From the NCBI GenBank assembly GCA_913057905.1, contig CAJXPB010000001.1, forward strand, positions 62,001 to 126,000: DNA of 64,000 nt, read 5' to 3'. Both the position numbers and the translations under genes were made by a program. Shown piece by piece: positions 44,392 to 53,406 of this stretch (the stretch's first letter is position 1; every line of letters starts with the position of its first letter). Origin of the DNA: an uncultured Pseudomonadota bacterium (GTDB lineage Bacteria; Myxococcota_A; Bradymonadia; Bradymonadales; Bradymonadaceae). The notes beneath the pieces were generated by a model. That model was not told where the DNA came from and ran no database searches. It saw only the letters and a list, made by a program, of their open reading frames with translations.

Positions 44392-45531
44392 GGTCCGGAG
44401 TCCCCGAGCGCGAAGATCCGCGACTGAATCTCCCACTGGTCGCCGACCTCCTCGACCTTCAGAGCCTCGACGATGAGCATGCCGTCTTTGCCGATGGCGA
44501 GTAGCTGCGGGTAGGTCCAACCGTCGGGCAGCGACGTTTTGAAGAGCTGATTGCCCTGGCTGTCAAAAGCGCGAATCAAGTGCTTGTCGCTGAGGCTGGC
44601 GACGTAGAGTGTGCCGTCGGAGTCCATGGCCATGGTCTGGTTCGACCCGTTACGCCGGTCGGGCATGTCTTTGGTCCAGCGAACACGCCCGTCATGATCG
44701 AAAGCGATCAATGAATTGCCGTATCCGAGTACCGTCCGGCCCCGGGGGTCAACGACGATGTCTGGACGGAAAACACCTGAGTAGGGGACTTGAAAGTCGT
44801 CCGGGAACTCAGGATTCCTCCATATCCCGTACGAATACTTGGCCCGTCGAGGGTCGAGAAATGACCGGAGATGCAGGCAAGTGCCATGAGAATTCATTTC
44901 CGGAATCCACGGTGAGCGCCGGGGAGATCTGCATCGGCGACCGGGAGGATTTCGAAATCTGGGTCTGGTACCTCCATTTGTTCTTTGAATCTTCACCGCT
45001 GTCCACGACGACCGACGTAGTGAACTCGTTTCCCGTCCAGGGTTGGAGGCTCACCTCCCGCGCCGAGATGTCAGACGCTTCACGGTGGTCCAGGAACATC
45101 TCCGTAGTCGAGAGTGACTCCTCGGATTTGATGTCGAGTCTCCACACTTTGTTGGCACTGCGCACCGCGAGGCGACAGTCATCGACCAACGCCATGGCAC
45201 CCATACGCGTAGGAACCTGGTCATCGGAAACGCGGAGCCATGACCGGGTGACAGGGAGGCCTAAAGACCAGGCGAGGTCCCCGTCAGGTTCGAGGAGACT
45301 GACTCCTAGTGTGAGTTCGTCGGCTTCCTGAGGACTCTCGCGTGGCGCACTAAGCAGCAGAATGGCACCGGTGGAGGTCACAGTTGCATCCGTGACGCGG
45401 AGAGCACCGGCGGGCACCTCCTCTCCCAGGAAGCCAAGACGCCTGTGCTTCATGTCGAACGCCTCGCCGTTGGTCGTACTCCACAGGACCCTGGCTTCTT
45501 CGGGTCCCTCGACGGGCGCTTGAAAAAGGCT
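44385..45531 (-). pseudogene. Remnant of a beta-propeller (PQQ/NHL-like) gene
   Basis: Two - strand frames make one degraded protein. The upstream part (from about 45531) begins right after a stop codon with no start, at L-F-Q-A-P-V-E-G-P, and reads through V-L-W-S-T-T-N-G-E-A-F-D to 44809. The downstream part continues in another frame from about 44860 with propeller-type blades such as V-D-P-R-G-R-T-V-L-G-Y-G-N-S-L-I-A-F-D-H-D-G-R-V-R-W and D-S-D-G-T-L-Y-V-A-S-L-S-D-K. It therefore lacks its N-terminus (no signal peptide) and contains a frameshift near 44810-44860. It lies just after the kinase gene, whose operon may read into it. Confidence 0.6.
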
Positions 45532-45555
45532 TCACAGACGTGTCAATTCCGATGC

Positions 45556-47001
45556 TCAGGAGTCGTCGCGCCACGCGTTAAATGTGGCCACCCAGTGTGC
45601 GCCGTCGAAGGTGTCGGTGGGTTCGGCGAGCTGCAGGTCTCCGCCATGGCTGCGCATCAGTCGGCGGGCCAAGTACAGACCCAACCCGTGGCTGTCGCTG
45701 CCCGAGCGTCGGTGGAACGGAGCGAACAGCCGCTCGAGGTCCGGTTCGTCGATGCCGACGCCATCGTCCATGACGTGTAGCTCGACGGCCGGTTCCTCGG
45801 CGAGGTCTCCGCCGTCGGTGAGCGCGATCTTCAGACGGCTGGCGCCGCTGTGGCTGACCGCGTTTTCGACCAGGTTGTCGATGACACGCTCTACGGAGTG
45901 GGTGTCGGCGGACACGGCCGCCGGCTTTGAGGTCTCATCGTCGATGTCGAGTGCAATGCCGGCCTCTTTGAGGGCGGCATCGAAGCGGTCCGCGCGCTGT
46001 CGGACCACCTTGGGCAACCAGACGCGTTCATTGACCACGGCGTCAGACCGGGTGCGCGCCACCTCGAGCAGCTCCTCGGTGAGTTCGGCCAGCCGGTCGG
46101 CATCGCCGCGGGCACGCTCCAGGGCCTGGCGGTATGCATCGGCGTCGCGTTCGCGTCGCAGAGCCAGGCTCAGGTCGCCGGTCAGGGCCGTCAGCGGGGT
46201 GCGAAGTTCATGGGCCGCCTCGGCGATAAACCAGTTCTGGATGTCGACCATGCGCTTGGCCTTCCCCAAAAGGGTCCGAAGGGTCGAGGCGAGGGTCGAC
46301 AACTCCACCGGTGCGCGGTCCGAGACACCAAACTGGCGGCGCATCGCTTGCTCATCGACGTCGCCCAGGTCTTCGGGCACTTCTTCGCAGGCACGACTCA
46401 GCGCGGTGATGTCCGCGGTCAGTCGACGGGCGATGTAGGCCGAGACACCCGCCACCGCCAGCACCACCAGCAGCGCCAGACCCGCGGTGAGCAGGCCGGT
46501 CTGCCAGATGGCGCGGTCGACCAGGTCGTGGCGAAGACCGGTCACAAAGGTCACGGGCGTACCGTCGGGCGTGCGTGCCACAAACGACGCAGCGCGCAGC
46601 TGGGTATCGGCGACGGCTTCGGTCTCGAAGATCTCGTGATCGCCGAGTTTCAGTTCCCGTCGGCACCACCCGGCGGGCACCGACTCCGCGGAGATGTTGT
46701 GGGTGGCAGCCTGGATGCGGCAGTCGGGGCCGTAGGCAAAGGCGTATTTTTCGACCACGGGCGCGCCCATGGTCGGCAGCGTCATCTGGGTGTCGTGGAC
46801 GTGAATGCCGTGGGAGCGAATCTCGCGAATGACGCCGTCGGCCTCGGTGCGGACCATCTGCGTCAGCATCGCATCGGTCTGCTGGTGGGCCTGGCGGTGC
46901 ATGCTAAAGAGGACGGCTGTGGCAAACAGCGCCACGGCCGCCGTGGAGACGCCCGTGACCGCCCACACGAACCGCCCCTGCAAGGTCGGACGTTCACGCA
47001 T
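45556..47001 (-). CDS. Sensor histidine kinase of the metal-efflux operon
   Basis: 481 aa inner-membrane kinase. A transmembrane segment follows R-E-R-P-T-L-Q-G-R, then a periplasmic sensor of about 140 residues, a second membrane segment (L-L-T-A-G-L-A-L-L-V-V-L-A-V-A-G-V), and a HAMP-like linker. The phospho-acceptor H-box is E-A-A-H-E-L-R-T-P-L, and the ATP domain has N-L-V-E-N-A, D-D-G-V-G-I-D and H-G-L-G-L-Y-L-A-R-R. The periplasmic part has two cysteines (D-C-R-I and G-W-C-R-R) and two close histidines (H-G-I-H-V-H), plausible metal ligands. ATG 47001 overlaps the regulator gene by 8 bp. Likely CusS/CzcS-like in role. Confidence 0.85.
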   Translation of the reverse strand: MRERPTLQGRFVWAVTGVSTAAVALFATAVLFSMHRQAHQQTDAMLTQMVRTEADGVIREIRSHGIHVHDTQMTLPTMGAPVVEKYAFAYGPDCRIQAATHNISAESVPAGWCRRELKLGDHEIFETEAVADTQLRAASFVARTPDGTPVTFVTGLRHDLVDRAIWQTGLLTAGLALLVVLAVAGVSAYIARRLTADITALSRACEEVPEDLGDVDEQAMRRQFGVSDRAPVELSTLASTLRTLLGKAKRMVDIQNWFIAEAAHELRTPLTALTGDLSLALRRERDADAYRQALERARGDADRLAELTEELLEVARTRSDAVVNERVWLPKVVRQRADRFDAALKEAGIALDIDDETSKPAAVSADTHSVERVIDNLVENAVSHSGASRLKIALTDGGDLAEEPAVELHVMDDGVGIDEPDLERLFAPFHRRSGSDSHGLGLYLARRLMRSHGGDLQLAEPTDTFDGAHWVATFNAWRDDS

Positions 47002-47707
47002 CGTCGCCCTCCAGTTCATCCTGCAGGCGCAGCCGGTAGCCCTCCCCACGCACCGTCTCGATGACCGAATCGGCGGTGTCCTCCAGATTTGGGGGGTCGA
47101 GTTTGCTGCGCAGATGTCGAATGTAGACGTCGACGACGTTGGTCGTCGGATCGTGGCTCATGCCCCACACCCGGTCGAGGATCCGCCCTCTTCCCAGCAC
47201 CTCGCCGCGGTTTTGAAGCAGGTAGTCGAGCAGTGCGAACTCCCGGCTGGTCAGCTCGTGGGTCTCGGCGCCGTTCTCGACGATGCGTTTGCGCAGGTCG
47301 ACGTGCGCTCGTCCGACTCGTACGGACTGGGCGGTGGCGTCTGCCCCGCCGGCACGCCGTGTTTGCGCACGGATGCGCGCCAGAAGTTCCTCGAAGCTAA
47401 AGGGCTTTTCGATGTAATCGTCGGCGCCGGAATCCAGGGCGAGTACCGTAGACTCAACCCCGGTTCGGGCGGTGAGCATGATGACTGGTTCGGTGACCCC
47501 GGAATTCCTCCACTTCCGAAGGACGCTCAGTCCATCGAGGTCCGGCAGCATCCAGTCCAACAACAACAGGTCGTACGGTTGGCTGGTGCCCTGTTCGACG
47601 GCCTGCTCACCGGTCTCACAGACGTCGACCTGATGGCCCTCTTCGCGCAGGCCGCGGCCGATGAACTGTGCGACCCGGGTGTCGTCTTCGACTACGAGTA
47701 TCAGCAT
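46994..47707 (-). CDS. OmpR-family response regulator of the metal-efflux operon
   Basis: About 237 aa. The receiver domain starts M-L-I-L-V-V-E-D-D, with phospho-acceptor Asp in L-L-L-L-D-W-M-L-P-D and Lys in I-E-K-P-F-S. The winged-helix DNA-binding domain has L-T-S-R-E-F-A-L-L-D-Y-L-L-Q-N, V-D-V-Y-I-R-H-L-R-S-K-L-D and V-R-G-E-G-Y-R-L. Start taken at ATG 47707; an in-frame GTG at 47713 overlaps the transporter stop as GTGA. It probably controls the operon, perhaps through the inverted repeat at 53317. Confidence 0.85.
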   Translation of the reverse strand: MLILVVEDDTRVAQFIGRGLREEGHQVDVCETGEQAVEQGTSQPYDLLLLDWMLPDLDGLSVLRKWRNSGVTEPVIMLTARTGVESTVLALDSGADDYIEKPFSFEELLARIRAQTRRAGGADATAQSVRVGRAHVDLRKRIVENGAETHELTSREFALLDYLLQNRGEVLGRGRILDRVWGMSHDPTTNVVDVYIRHLRSKLDPPNLEDTADSVIETVRGEGYRLRLQDELEGDDA

Positions 47708-47709
47708 GG

Positions 47710-50700
47710 TCACTCTTCGAAGGTGAGTTCCTCGGTTGGCTCCGGCAGGTCATCGGCTCCGATGAACCGCGCGTACAGAGACGGTAGCACCACCAGGGTG
47801 AGCATCGTACTGGTGACGAGTCCGCCGATCACGACCGTCGCCAGGGGGCGCTGGACTTCGGCCCCCACGCCCACCTGCAGGGCCATCGGCACGAAGCCGA
47901 TGCCCGCCACAAACGCAGTCATCAGCACGGGGCGTAACCGTTCGAGGGCGCTGTCACGCGCTGCTCTGTGCGCCTCTCGCTCGCGGTGCAACTGCCGCAG
48001 ACGGTTCAACAGGACGATGCCATTCATGACGGCAATGCCAAAGAGCGCGATCATGCCGACGATGGCGCTCATCGAAATGGGAAGACCACGAAGCCACAAT
48101 GCCACCAGCCCGCCCGAGGCCGCTACCGGAACGTTCAGAAAGATCAACAACGCGACCTTCCAACTCTCGAAGGCCAGATACAGGATACCCAGGATGACGA
48201 AGAGCACCATCGGGATGATGATGGCCATGCGCGAGGCGGCGGTACGCAACTGTTCGTACTTGCCGCTCCATTCGATCCAGTAGCCATCCGGCAGATCCAT
48301 CTGCTCGATGGCCCCGTGGGCCTCCTGGACGAAACTGCCGAGGTCGCGTCCGCGGACGTTCGCCTCGACGATAAACCGGCGGGCACCGGCTTCGCGCTCG
48401 ACGATGGCCGGCGATTCGATGCGTTTGATGTCGGCGACGTCGCCCAGCGGCACCGTCCCGCCCGAAGGCGTGGTGATGGGAATCTGCTCGACGGGATAAT
48501 CCCTGGGGTAGTCGAGTTTGATGACCACCGGGTCACGAAACTGTCCGCGGCGGACCGTGCCTACGGGTGTGCCCCGTTGGATGCCGGCGACGACCTGACG
48601 AACCTCACGAGAGGTGAGGTTCCAGCGGGCCAACATCTCGGGCCGAAGTTCGACGTCCCAGTTGGGCACACCCTCCATCGACGGCGGGGTGACGTCTGCC
48701 GCCCCGTCGATGCCCTCGAGCGTCTCGGCGACGTCGTTCGACAGCTCCAGCAGGGTGTCGAGCTGCGGGCCGAAGACCTTGACGCCGACATCGCCGGTGA
48801 TGCCCTCGAGCATCTCGTTGAACCGCATCTCGATGGGCTGGGTGAAGTTGAATTCGGCACCGGGCGCCTCTTGTCGGAGCCGTTCGTCGAAGGCGGCAAT
48901 CAGTTCCGGCTGGGTCTCGGCGGTCTCCCACTGCGAGTGGGGTTTAAGCTTCACGATGATGTCCGACTCCTCCATGCCCATCGGGTCGGTGGCGACCGCC
49001 GGTGCCCCGGAGCGGCTGGCCACGCGCTGAACCTCCGGGAACTGCTTCAAGATCCGCTCGATGCGGGTGGCCTCCTCGAGCGCCTTCTGCGGGCTGATCG
49101 ACGGCAAGCGTTTGGTCTGCACCACGACGTCGCCCTCCTGCAGTTGGGGCACGAATTCGATGCCCATGGTCGTGGCCAAAAACGCCGCCCCCGAAAAGAA
49201 GACGATGGCCACGGCGGCGGGAATCGCCGGGCGTTTGAGTCCAAAGTCGAGCACCGGCCGGTACAGCCGCTCCAGCGTCGAGGCCAGCCAGGTCTTCTCC
49301 TCGCCGCTCGGTTTGATGATCAGCGATCCGGCGGCGGGCACGTAGGTAAACGACAGGAACAGCGCCGTACTCAGCGCCAGAAGTACCGTCAGGGCCATCG
49401 GTCGAAACAGCTTCCCTTCGACGCCCCACAGCGACAGGATCGGGACGTAGACCAAAATCAGGATGCCCACGGCAAACAACACCGGCTTGGCGACCTCCTG
49501 GGTGCGCCGGGCCACCGCCACGCGGAAGTCCTCATCCTGCGTGAGTTTCAGCGCCACGATCGCCTCGGTGACGACGACGGTCCCATCGACGATGAGCCCG
49601 AAGTCGATGGCCCCCAGCGACATCAAGTTGCCGGTGTAGCCCAGGTAGTTCAGCCCCAGAAACGCGCCGAGCATCGACAACGGAATGACCGAAGCGACGA
49701 GCAGGCCCGAGCGCAGGTCTCCTAGCATCAAGAGCAGCACCAGGATGACCAGGGCCCCACCCTCGGTCAGTGACTTCCCCACGGTCCAGAGGGTGCTGGA
49801 GACGAGTTCCTTGCGGTCGTAGATGACCTCGAGTTTGACGCCCTCGGGCAGGGTGGGCCTGAGTTCGTCGACGCGGGTGCGAATGTCTTCGACCACACTC
49901 AAGGCATCGGCGCCGGCCAACATCTGGGCCATGGCGAACAACACCTCTCCCTGACCGTCGGCGGAGCCCTTTCCCACGGTCAACGAGCCGCCGTCGCGCA
50001 CCAGCGCCACATCACGCAGGTAGACCGGAGCCTCGCCGCCGCGCAGTTGGAGAGCCCCAAGGGCATCCGGGGTCGTCGGGTTGGAGACGGCGCGTACGAG
50101 CACCTGTTCCGGGCCGTCGATGACGGCGCCACCGGAGGTCAGGCCCAGGGCCGCCTCGACGGTTTGTTGGACCTCGGCATACGACAGATCACGGGCTGCA
50201 AGTTTGAAGGGATCGAGCTCCACGTCGACCTGTGGGGCGGTGCCACCCCAGGCGTTGACCTCGACGACACCGTCGACCGCCAGGATGCGCGGCTGAATGT
50301 CGCGCTGGAAGATCCGGTAGAGTTCGTGGTTGGTGTGTTGGTCGCTGGAGACGGTGAATTGATACACTTCGCCCAACCCCGTGGCCGGCGGCCCGATCTG
50401 GGGCGATTCGACGCCCTCGGGGATTTTGTCCCGCGCGGCATCTAGCCGTTGTTTGACCAACTGCCGGGCGTGCCACAGGTCGGTGCCATCCTCGAAGACC
50501 ACGGTCACCGACGAAATCCCGGTACGCGACAGGCTCCGAAGCTCCTCGATACCGGGCAATCCGCCCAGCTCGCGCTCCAAGGGCAACGTGACCAGGAGCT
50601 CGGTCTCCTTGGGCGCCATCCCGGGGCTGGCGGTCACCACCTGCACCTGCACGTTCGTCAGGTCTGGAAAGGCATCGAAGGTGGTCTGGCGCATGCCAAA

Positions 50701-50790
50701 GATCCCCAGGACCACGAAGGCCGCGACGCCCACCAGGACGAAGAGCCGATTTTTGACGCTGAATTCGATCAGCCAGTCGAGCAATTTCAT
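47710..50790 (-). CDS. czcA: Heavy-metal RND efflux pump inner-membrane subunit (CzcA-like)
   Basis: 1026 aa, full length for the HME-RND family, with twelve predicted membrane helices. N-terminus K-N-R-L-F-V-L-V-G-V-A-A-F. The helix-4 proton-relay motif reads D-F-G-L-I-V-D-G-T-V-V-V-T-E-A. As I recall the HME scheme, D-F-G-x(3)-D-G points to divalent cations (Zn/Co/Cd or Ni) rather than Cu/Ag, although the following residues (T and T-E-A instead of A and V-E-N) deviate. It forms a tripartite proton-driven exporter with the next two genes. It overlaps or abuts the regulator gene and lies 21 bp after the adaptor gene. Confidence 0.9.
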   Translation of the reverse strand: MKLLDWLIEFSVKNRLFVLVGVAAFVVLGIFGMRQTTFDAFPDLTNVQVQVVTASPGMAPKETELLVTLPLERELGGLPGIEELRSLSRTGISSVTVVFEDGTDLWHARQLVKQRLDAARDKIPEGVESPQIGPPATGLGEVYQFTVSSDQHTNHELYRIFQRDIQPRILAVDGVVEVNAWGGTAPQVDVELDPFKLAARDLSYAEVQQTVEAALGLTSGGAVIDGPEQVLVRAVSNPTTPDALGALQLRGGEAPVYLRDVALVRDGGSLTVGKGSADGQGEVLFAMAQMLAGADALSVVEDIRTRVDELRPTLPEGVKLEVIYDRKELVSSTLWTVGKSLTEGGALVILVLLLMLGDLRSGLLVASVIPLSMLGAFLGLNYLGYTGNLMSLGAIDFGLIVDGTVVVTEAIVALKLTQDEDFRVAVARRTQEVAKPVLFAVGILILVYVPILSLWGVEGKLFRPMALTVLLALSTALFLSFTYVPAAGSLIIKPSGEEKTWLASTLERLYRPVLDFGLKRPAIPAAVAIVFFSGAAFLATTMGIEFVPQLQEGDVVVQTKRLPSISPQKALEEATRIERILKQFPEVQRVASRSGAPAVATDPMGMEESDIIVKLKPHSQWETAETQPELIAAFDERLRQEAPGAEFNFTQPIEMRFNEMLEGITGDVGVKVFGPQLDTLLELSNDVAETLEGIDGAADVTPPSMEGVPNWDVELRPEMLARWNLTSREVRQVVAGIQRGTPVGTVRRGQFRDPVVIKLDYPRDYPVEQIPITTPSGGTVPLGDVADIKRIESPAIVEREAGARRFIVEANVRGRDLGSFVQEAHGAIEQMDLPDGYWIEWSGKYEQLRTAASRMAIIIPMVLFVILGILYLAFESWKVALLIFLNVPVAASGGLVALWLRGLPISMSAIVGMIALFGIAVMNGIVLLNRLRQLHREREAHRAARDSALERLRPVLMTAFVAGIGFVPMALQVGVGAEVQRPLATVVIGGLVTSTMLTLVVLPSLYARFIGADDLPEPTEELTFEE

Positions 50791-50811
50791 GACGGTTTCT
50801 CTGCGGTTTCT

Positions 50812-51945
50812 TTACTGAAGGACGCGCTGACTCTTGAGGTTGAAGGCCCCGTCGGCGACCACCGGGACGCCCGGTTTGAGGCCCTCGCCGCGCACCAGGT
50901 AGTCGGTCTCGTATTCGCCGAGCACATCGACGTTGACCTGGACGGCCTCGCCGTCGCGTTTCACGAAGATCGTCGGGGTGTTTTCCATGCGCGTGACGGC
51001 CAGCCGCGGCACCAACACCGAGTCTTCGGGGGCTGGCACCTTGAGGGTTACCCAGCCCGCTTCGCCGACGAGCAGGTCGCCGGCGACATCGGCTTCGGGA
51101 GCTGGACGGAAGGAGTAGCGGCGGGTGTGGTTGGCCGGCTGCACAGCACCTCCGCGACGGGTCATGACCATCTGCAGGCCCGGTGCCTGCCGCGATGCGC
51201 CCAAGGACCGCCACTCGGCGCGGACATCCTCCGACAGGCGCCCTGACAATTGTTGAGGGATGTCGACCCGGACCACGGCGCCTTCTTTGGGCGTGATCGT
51301 CACACAGGACTCGCCGGCTCTTCGTAGCTGGCCGGTGGTACAGGAGAGTTCCGAGACGACGCCCGAGGCCGTGGCCATCCAGAGATGCCCCGAATCAGAC
51401 CTGCGCAGGGCCTGGCCGCGGCGGGCAGATGCCTGTCTGCGCAGCGAGCGCAACGTCGAGACCGCCTCCTCGAGCTGGACCTCGGCGTCCATCAACTCGG
51501 TCGCCGTCTGAAAGCCGCCTTCGACGTTCTCGCGGCGCTGCTCGACGGCGCTTTGCCGCTTTTGGACCACCCGCTGCATCCGCTCGATGTCGGCCTCCAG
51601 GTCGGTGAGTTCGGGGGCGGTCACCTCGGCGAGTGGCTGGCCGACCTCCACGGTCTGGCCAGGCGAGATGCGCCACGACTGGATGATGGCATCGACCGGC
51701 GGCCCCTGGCGGACCGTGCGATGCTCAGGGGTCACGACTTCAGCCGGAAGCCGCGCGACGGTCGCCCTGTCCGGTGCGGCGGCCTCTTCCCAGCGCAGAC
51801 TGGGCTTCATGGACTCATGCGCCGCCTGGGCACGCGATGACTCCGAGCCGTTTGCCGTCGGCTCGTGGCAGGCAGCCGAGGCGGCTATCAGAACCAGCAG
51901 CCCCCACAACGCTGCCGCTGACAAAATCGAATCTTCAATGCTCAT
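50812..51945 (-). CDS. czcB: RND efflux periplasmic adaptor (CzcB/CusB-like) lipoprotein
   Basis: 377 aa membrane-fusion protein. N-terminal signal with a probable lipobox A-S-A-A-C. It has a lipoyl/barrel-sandwich region (I-Q-S-W-R-I-S-P-G-Q-T-V-E-V-G-Q-P-L-A-E-V), a coiled-coil hairpin (about residues 115-185), then beta-barrel domains and V-L-G-E-Y-E-T-D-Y-L-V near the end. It bridges the inner-membrane pump and the outer-membrane channel. No Met- or His-rich metal-binding N-terminus is seen. Its ATG overlaps the channel gene stop as ATGA, indicating coupling. Confidence 0.85.
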   Translation of the reverse strand: MSIEDSILSAAALWGLLVLIAASAACHEPTANGSESSRAQAAHESMKPSLRWEEAAAPDRATVARLPAEVVTPEHRTVRQGPPVDAIIQSWRISPGQTVEVGQPLAEVTAPELTDLEADIERMQRVVQKRQSAVEQRRENVEGGFQTATELMDAEVQLEEAVSTLRSLRRQASARRGQALRRSDSGHLWMATASGVVSELSCTTGQLRRAGESCVTITPKEGAVVRVDIPQQLSGRLSEDVRAEWRSLGASRQAPGLQMVMTRRGGAVQPANHTRRYSFRPAPEADVAGDLLVGEAGWVTLKVPAPEDSVLVPRLAVTRMENTPTIFVKRDGEAVQVNVDVLGEYETDYLVRGEGLKPGVPVVADGAFNLKSQRVLQ

Positions 51946-53234
51946 TGCTTCCCCTTGCTATCTTGCTGGATGACCTGAGAGAGGGCTTTTGCTTTGAGGG
52001 TGCGCGCCATCAGGTCGGCACGCAGATTCAGCAGACTGTGTTCGGCTTCATGCAGGTCGCGGTGCGCCCGAATGAGCCGCTGCAGCTCGATCCGGCCCGT
52101 GTCGAGGGCCGACTGGAACAGCTCGACGCGTTTTCTGAGTGGTTCGACGTACGTCTCCATGAAGTCGCGACGCGCCGTACGCGTCGCTTCCCAGCGCTCG
52201 GCGGCCGCTCGGAGCTCCCCGCGAAGCTGAGTGATCTCCCAGCGATGCTCGATCGACAGAGACGCAGCGCGCCCCGCGGCGGCCTCGGCCTGCGGAGCAC
52301 TGTCATTGCCGATAGGCACCGACAGACCCACGGTGGGAATCGCCCAAAATTCGTCGAATCCGACTGACCGCGCGCCGACGCCGACCGACAGTTCAGCGGC
52401 ATTTTCGCTCCTGGAGGCGCGCGCCTCTCGCAACGCCTGACGCCGCTGCGCCAGCACGGCCTGTACCCGAGGAAACTGGTCGACCCGCTCGATCAACGGG
52501 CGCCAGGGGTTCTCATCTGCGGCGTACTCAAGCTCGCTGGGCTGCTCGGAGGGCGTCGCCAACTGGCAGGATCCACCGAGCATCCGCCGGACCTCCGCCC
52601 GGGCGAACTCGGCTCGCCGGCGGGCCTGTGACCGCTCGGCTTTGATCCGACCCAGCTCGACCTCGAAGTCGGCCAGATCGAGCTTGGTGATCTGATTTCG
52701 TTCCGTCGCCTTGCGCAGCGGTTCGAACTCGGCGCGGACCTCGCTCAGGTACTCGCCCAGGTGGCGTCGCTCCAACTCGGCGACCCACCAGTCGATATAC
52801 GCGCTCTGCATCTCGAAGATCCATTCGGCGCGGCGCCGATCTGCCTGGGCACGTTCGGTCTCGGCGCGTCCACTCCAGACGTCGCGTTGTCGGCGGCCGA
52901 GCTTGCCGAGGCTGACGCCCAGCGAGACCGACGCCTGGTATTCGTTGAGCTGGGAACGACCGTCGGTCTGAAACTCCGGCGCAACGTCGGCACCGATGGA
53001 ACGAACGCGGCCGGGCACCGCGCCTGCGGCGTCTTTCATGCCGCCGACCAGCGCTTCGGCGCCCTCGCCCGGGCCCTGCGCGTAGACCTGACGAGCAGCT
53101 CGGTGAATGGACTCGGGGGTCACGGGTTCGTCGACTGGACACTTCGACTGACCGGCCGCCGGCGTGGGCAGCGAAAGCACCACCGCCACGGCAACGGCCA
53201 CGAAAGCGGTCTGTGAAGATACATTTATTCTCAT
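51942..53234 (-). CDS. czcC: Outer-membrane efflux channel (TolC/CzcC family)
   Basis: About 430 aa with a Sec signal peptide (A-V-A-V-V-L-S-L-P-T-P-A-A-G). Long alpha-helical and coiled-coil segments typical of the outer membrane efflux protein fold follow (E-R-A-Q-A-D-R-R-R-A-E-W, R-G-E-L-R-A-A-A-E-R-W-E-A, I-R/H-A-H-R-D-L-H-E-A-E-H-S-L-L-N). First gene of the five-gene efflux operon. Start taken at ATG 53234; an in-frame GTG at 53273 would give a longer leader. Confidence 0.85.
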   Translation of the reverse strand: MRINVSSQTAFVAVAVAVVLSLPTPAAGQSKCPVDEPVTPESIHRAARQVYAQGPGEGAEALVGGMKDAAGAVPGRVRSIGADVAPEFQTDGRSQLNEYQASVSLGVSLGKLGRRQRDVWSGRAETERAQADRRRAEWIFEMQSAYIDWWVAELERRHLGEYLSEVRAEFEPLRKATERNQITKLDLADFEVELGRIKAERSQARRRAEFARAEVRRMLGGSCQLATPSEQPSELEYAADENPWRPLIERVDQFPRVQAVLAQRRQALREARASRSENAAELSVGVGARSVGFDEFWAIPTVGLSVPIGNDSAPQAEAAAGRAASLSIEHRWEITQLRGELRAAAERWEATRTARRDFMETYVEPLRKRVELFQSALDTGRIELQRLIRAHRDLHEAEHSLLNLRADLMARTLKAKALSQVIQQDSKGKQ

Positions 53235-53316
53235 CGCGAAGACTCGTTGGTTGGAGTTCCTCTCCCTCGACACAGAGAAAGGTAAGCCTCCGCGGGCCCC
53301 GTTGCATGAACTGGTG

Positions 53317-53334
53317 GATTAAAAGTCCTTAATC
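53317..53334 (-). promoter_or_regulatory. Candidate operator upstream of the efflux operon
   Basis: GATTAA-N6-TTAATC, a perfect 6 bp inverted repeat 83 bp upstream of the channel gene, in the divergent region before the M23 gene. Its 6-6-6 layout resembles boxes bound by copper/metal OmpR-type regulators. Inference only. Confidence 0.3.
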
Positions 53335-53406
53335 GACTTGGAGATTCTGCGTGAGCGATGAATATTGGATGGTGACACTGGCCTCATTTAACAGACGGAG
53401 GAACTC

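Noticed and set aside
47968..49725. 585-codon open frame antisense to the efflux pump gene
   Set aside because: No signal, motif or ribosome site; long antisense frames are expected opposite high-GC genes with biased third positions.
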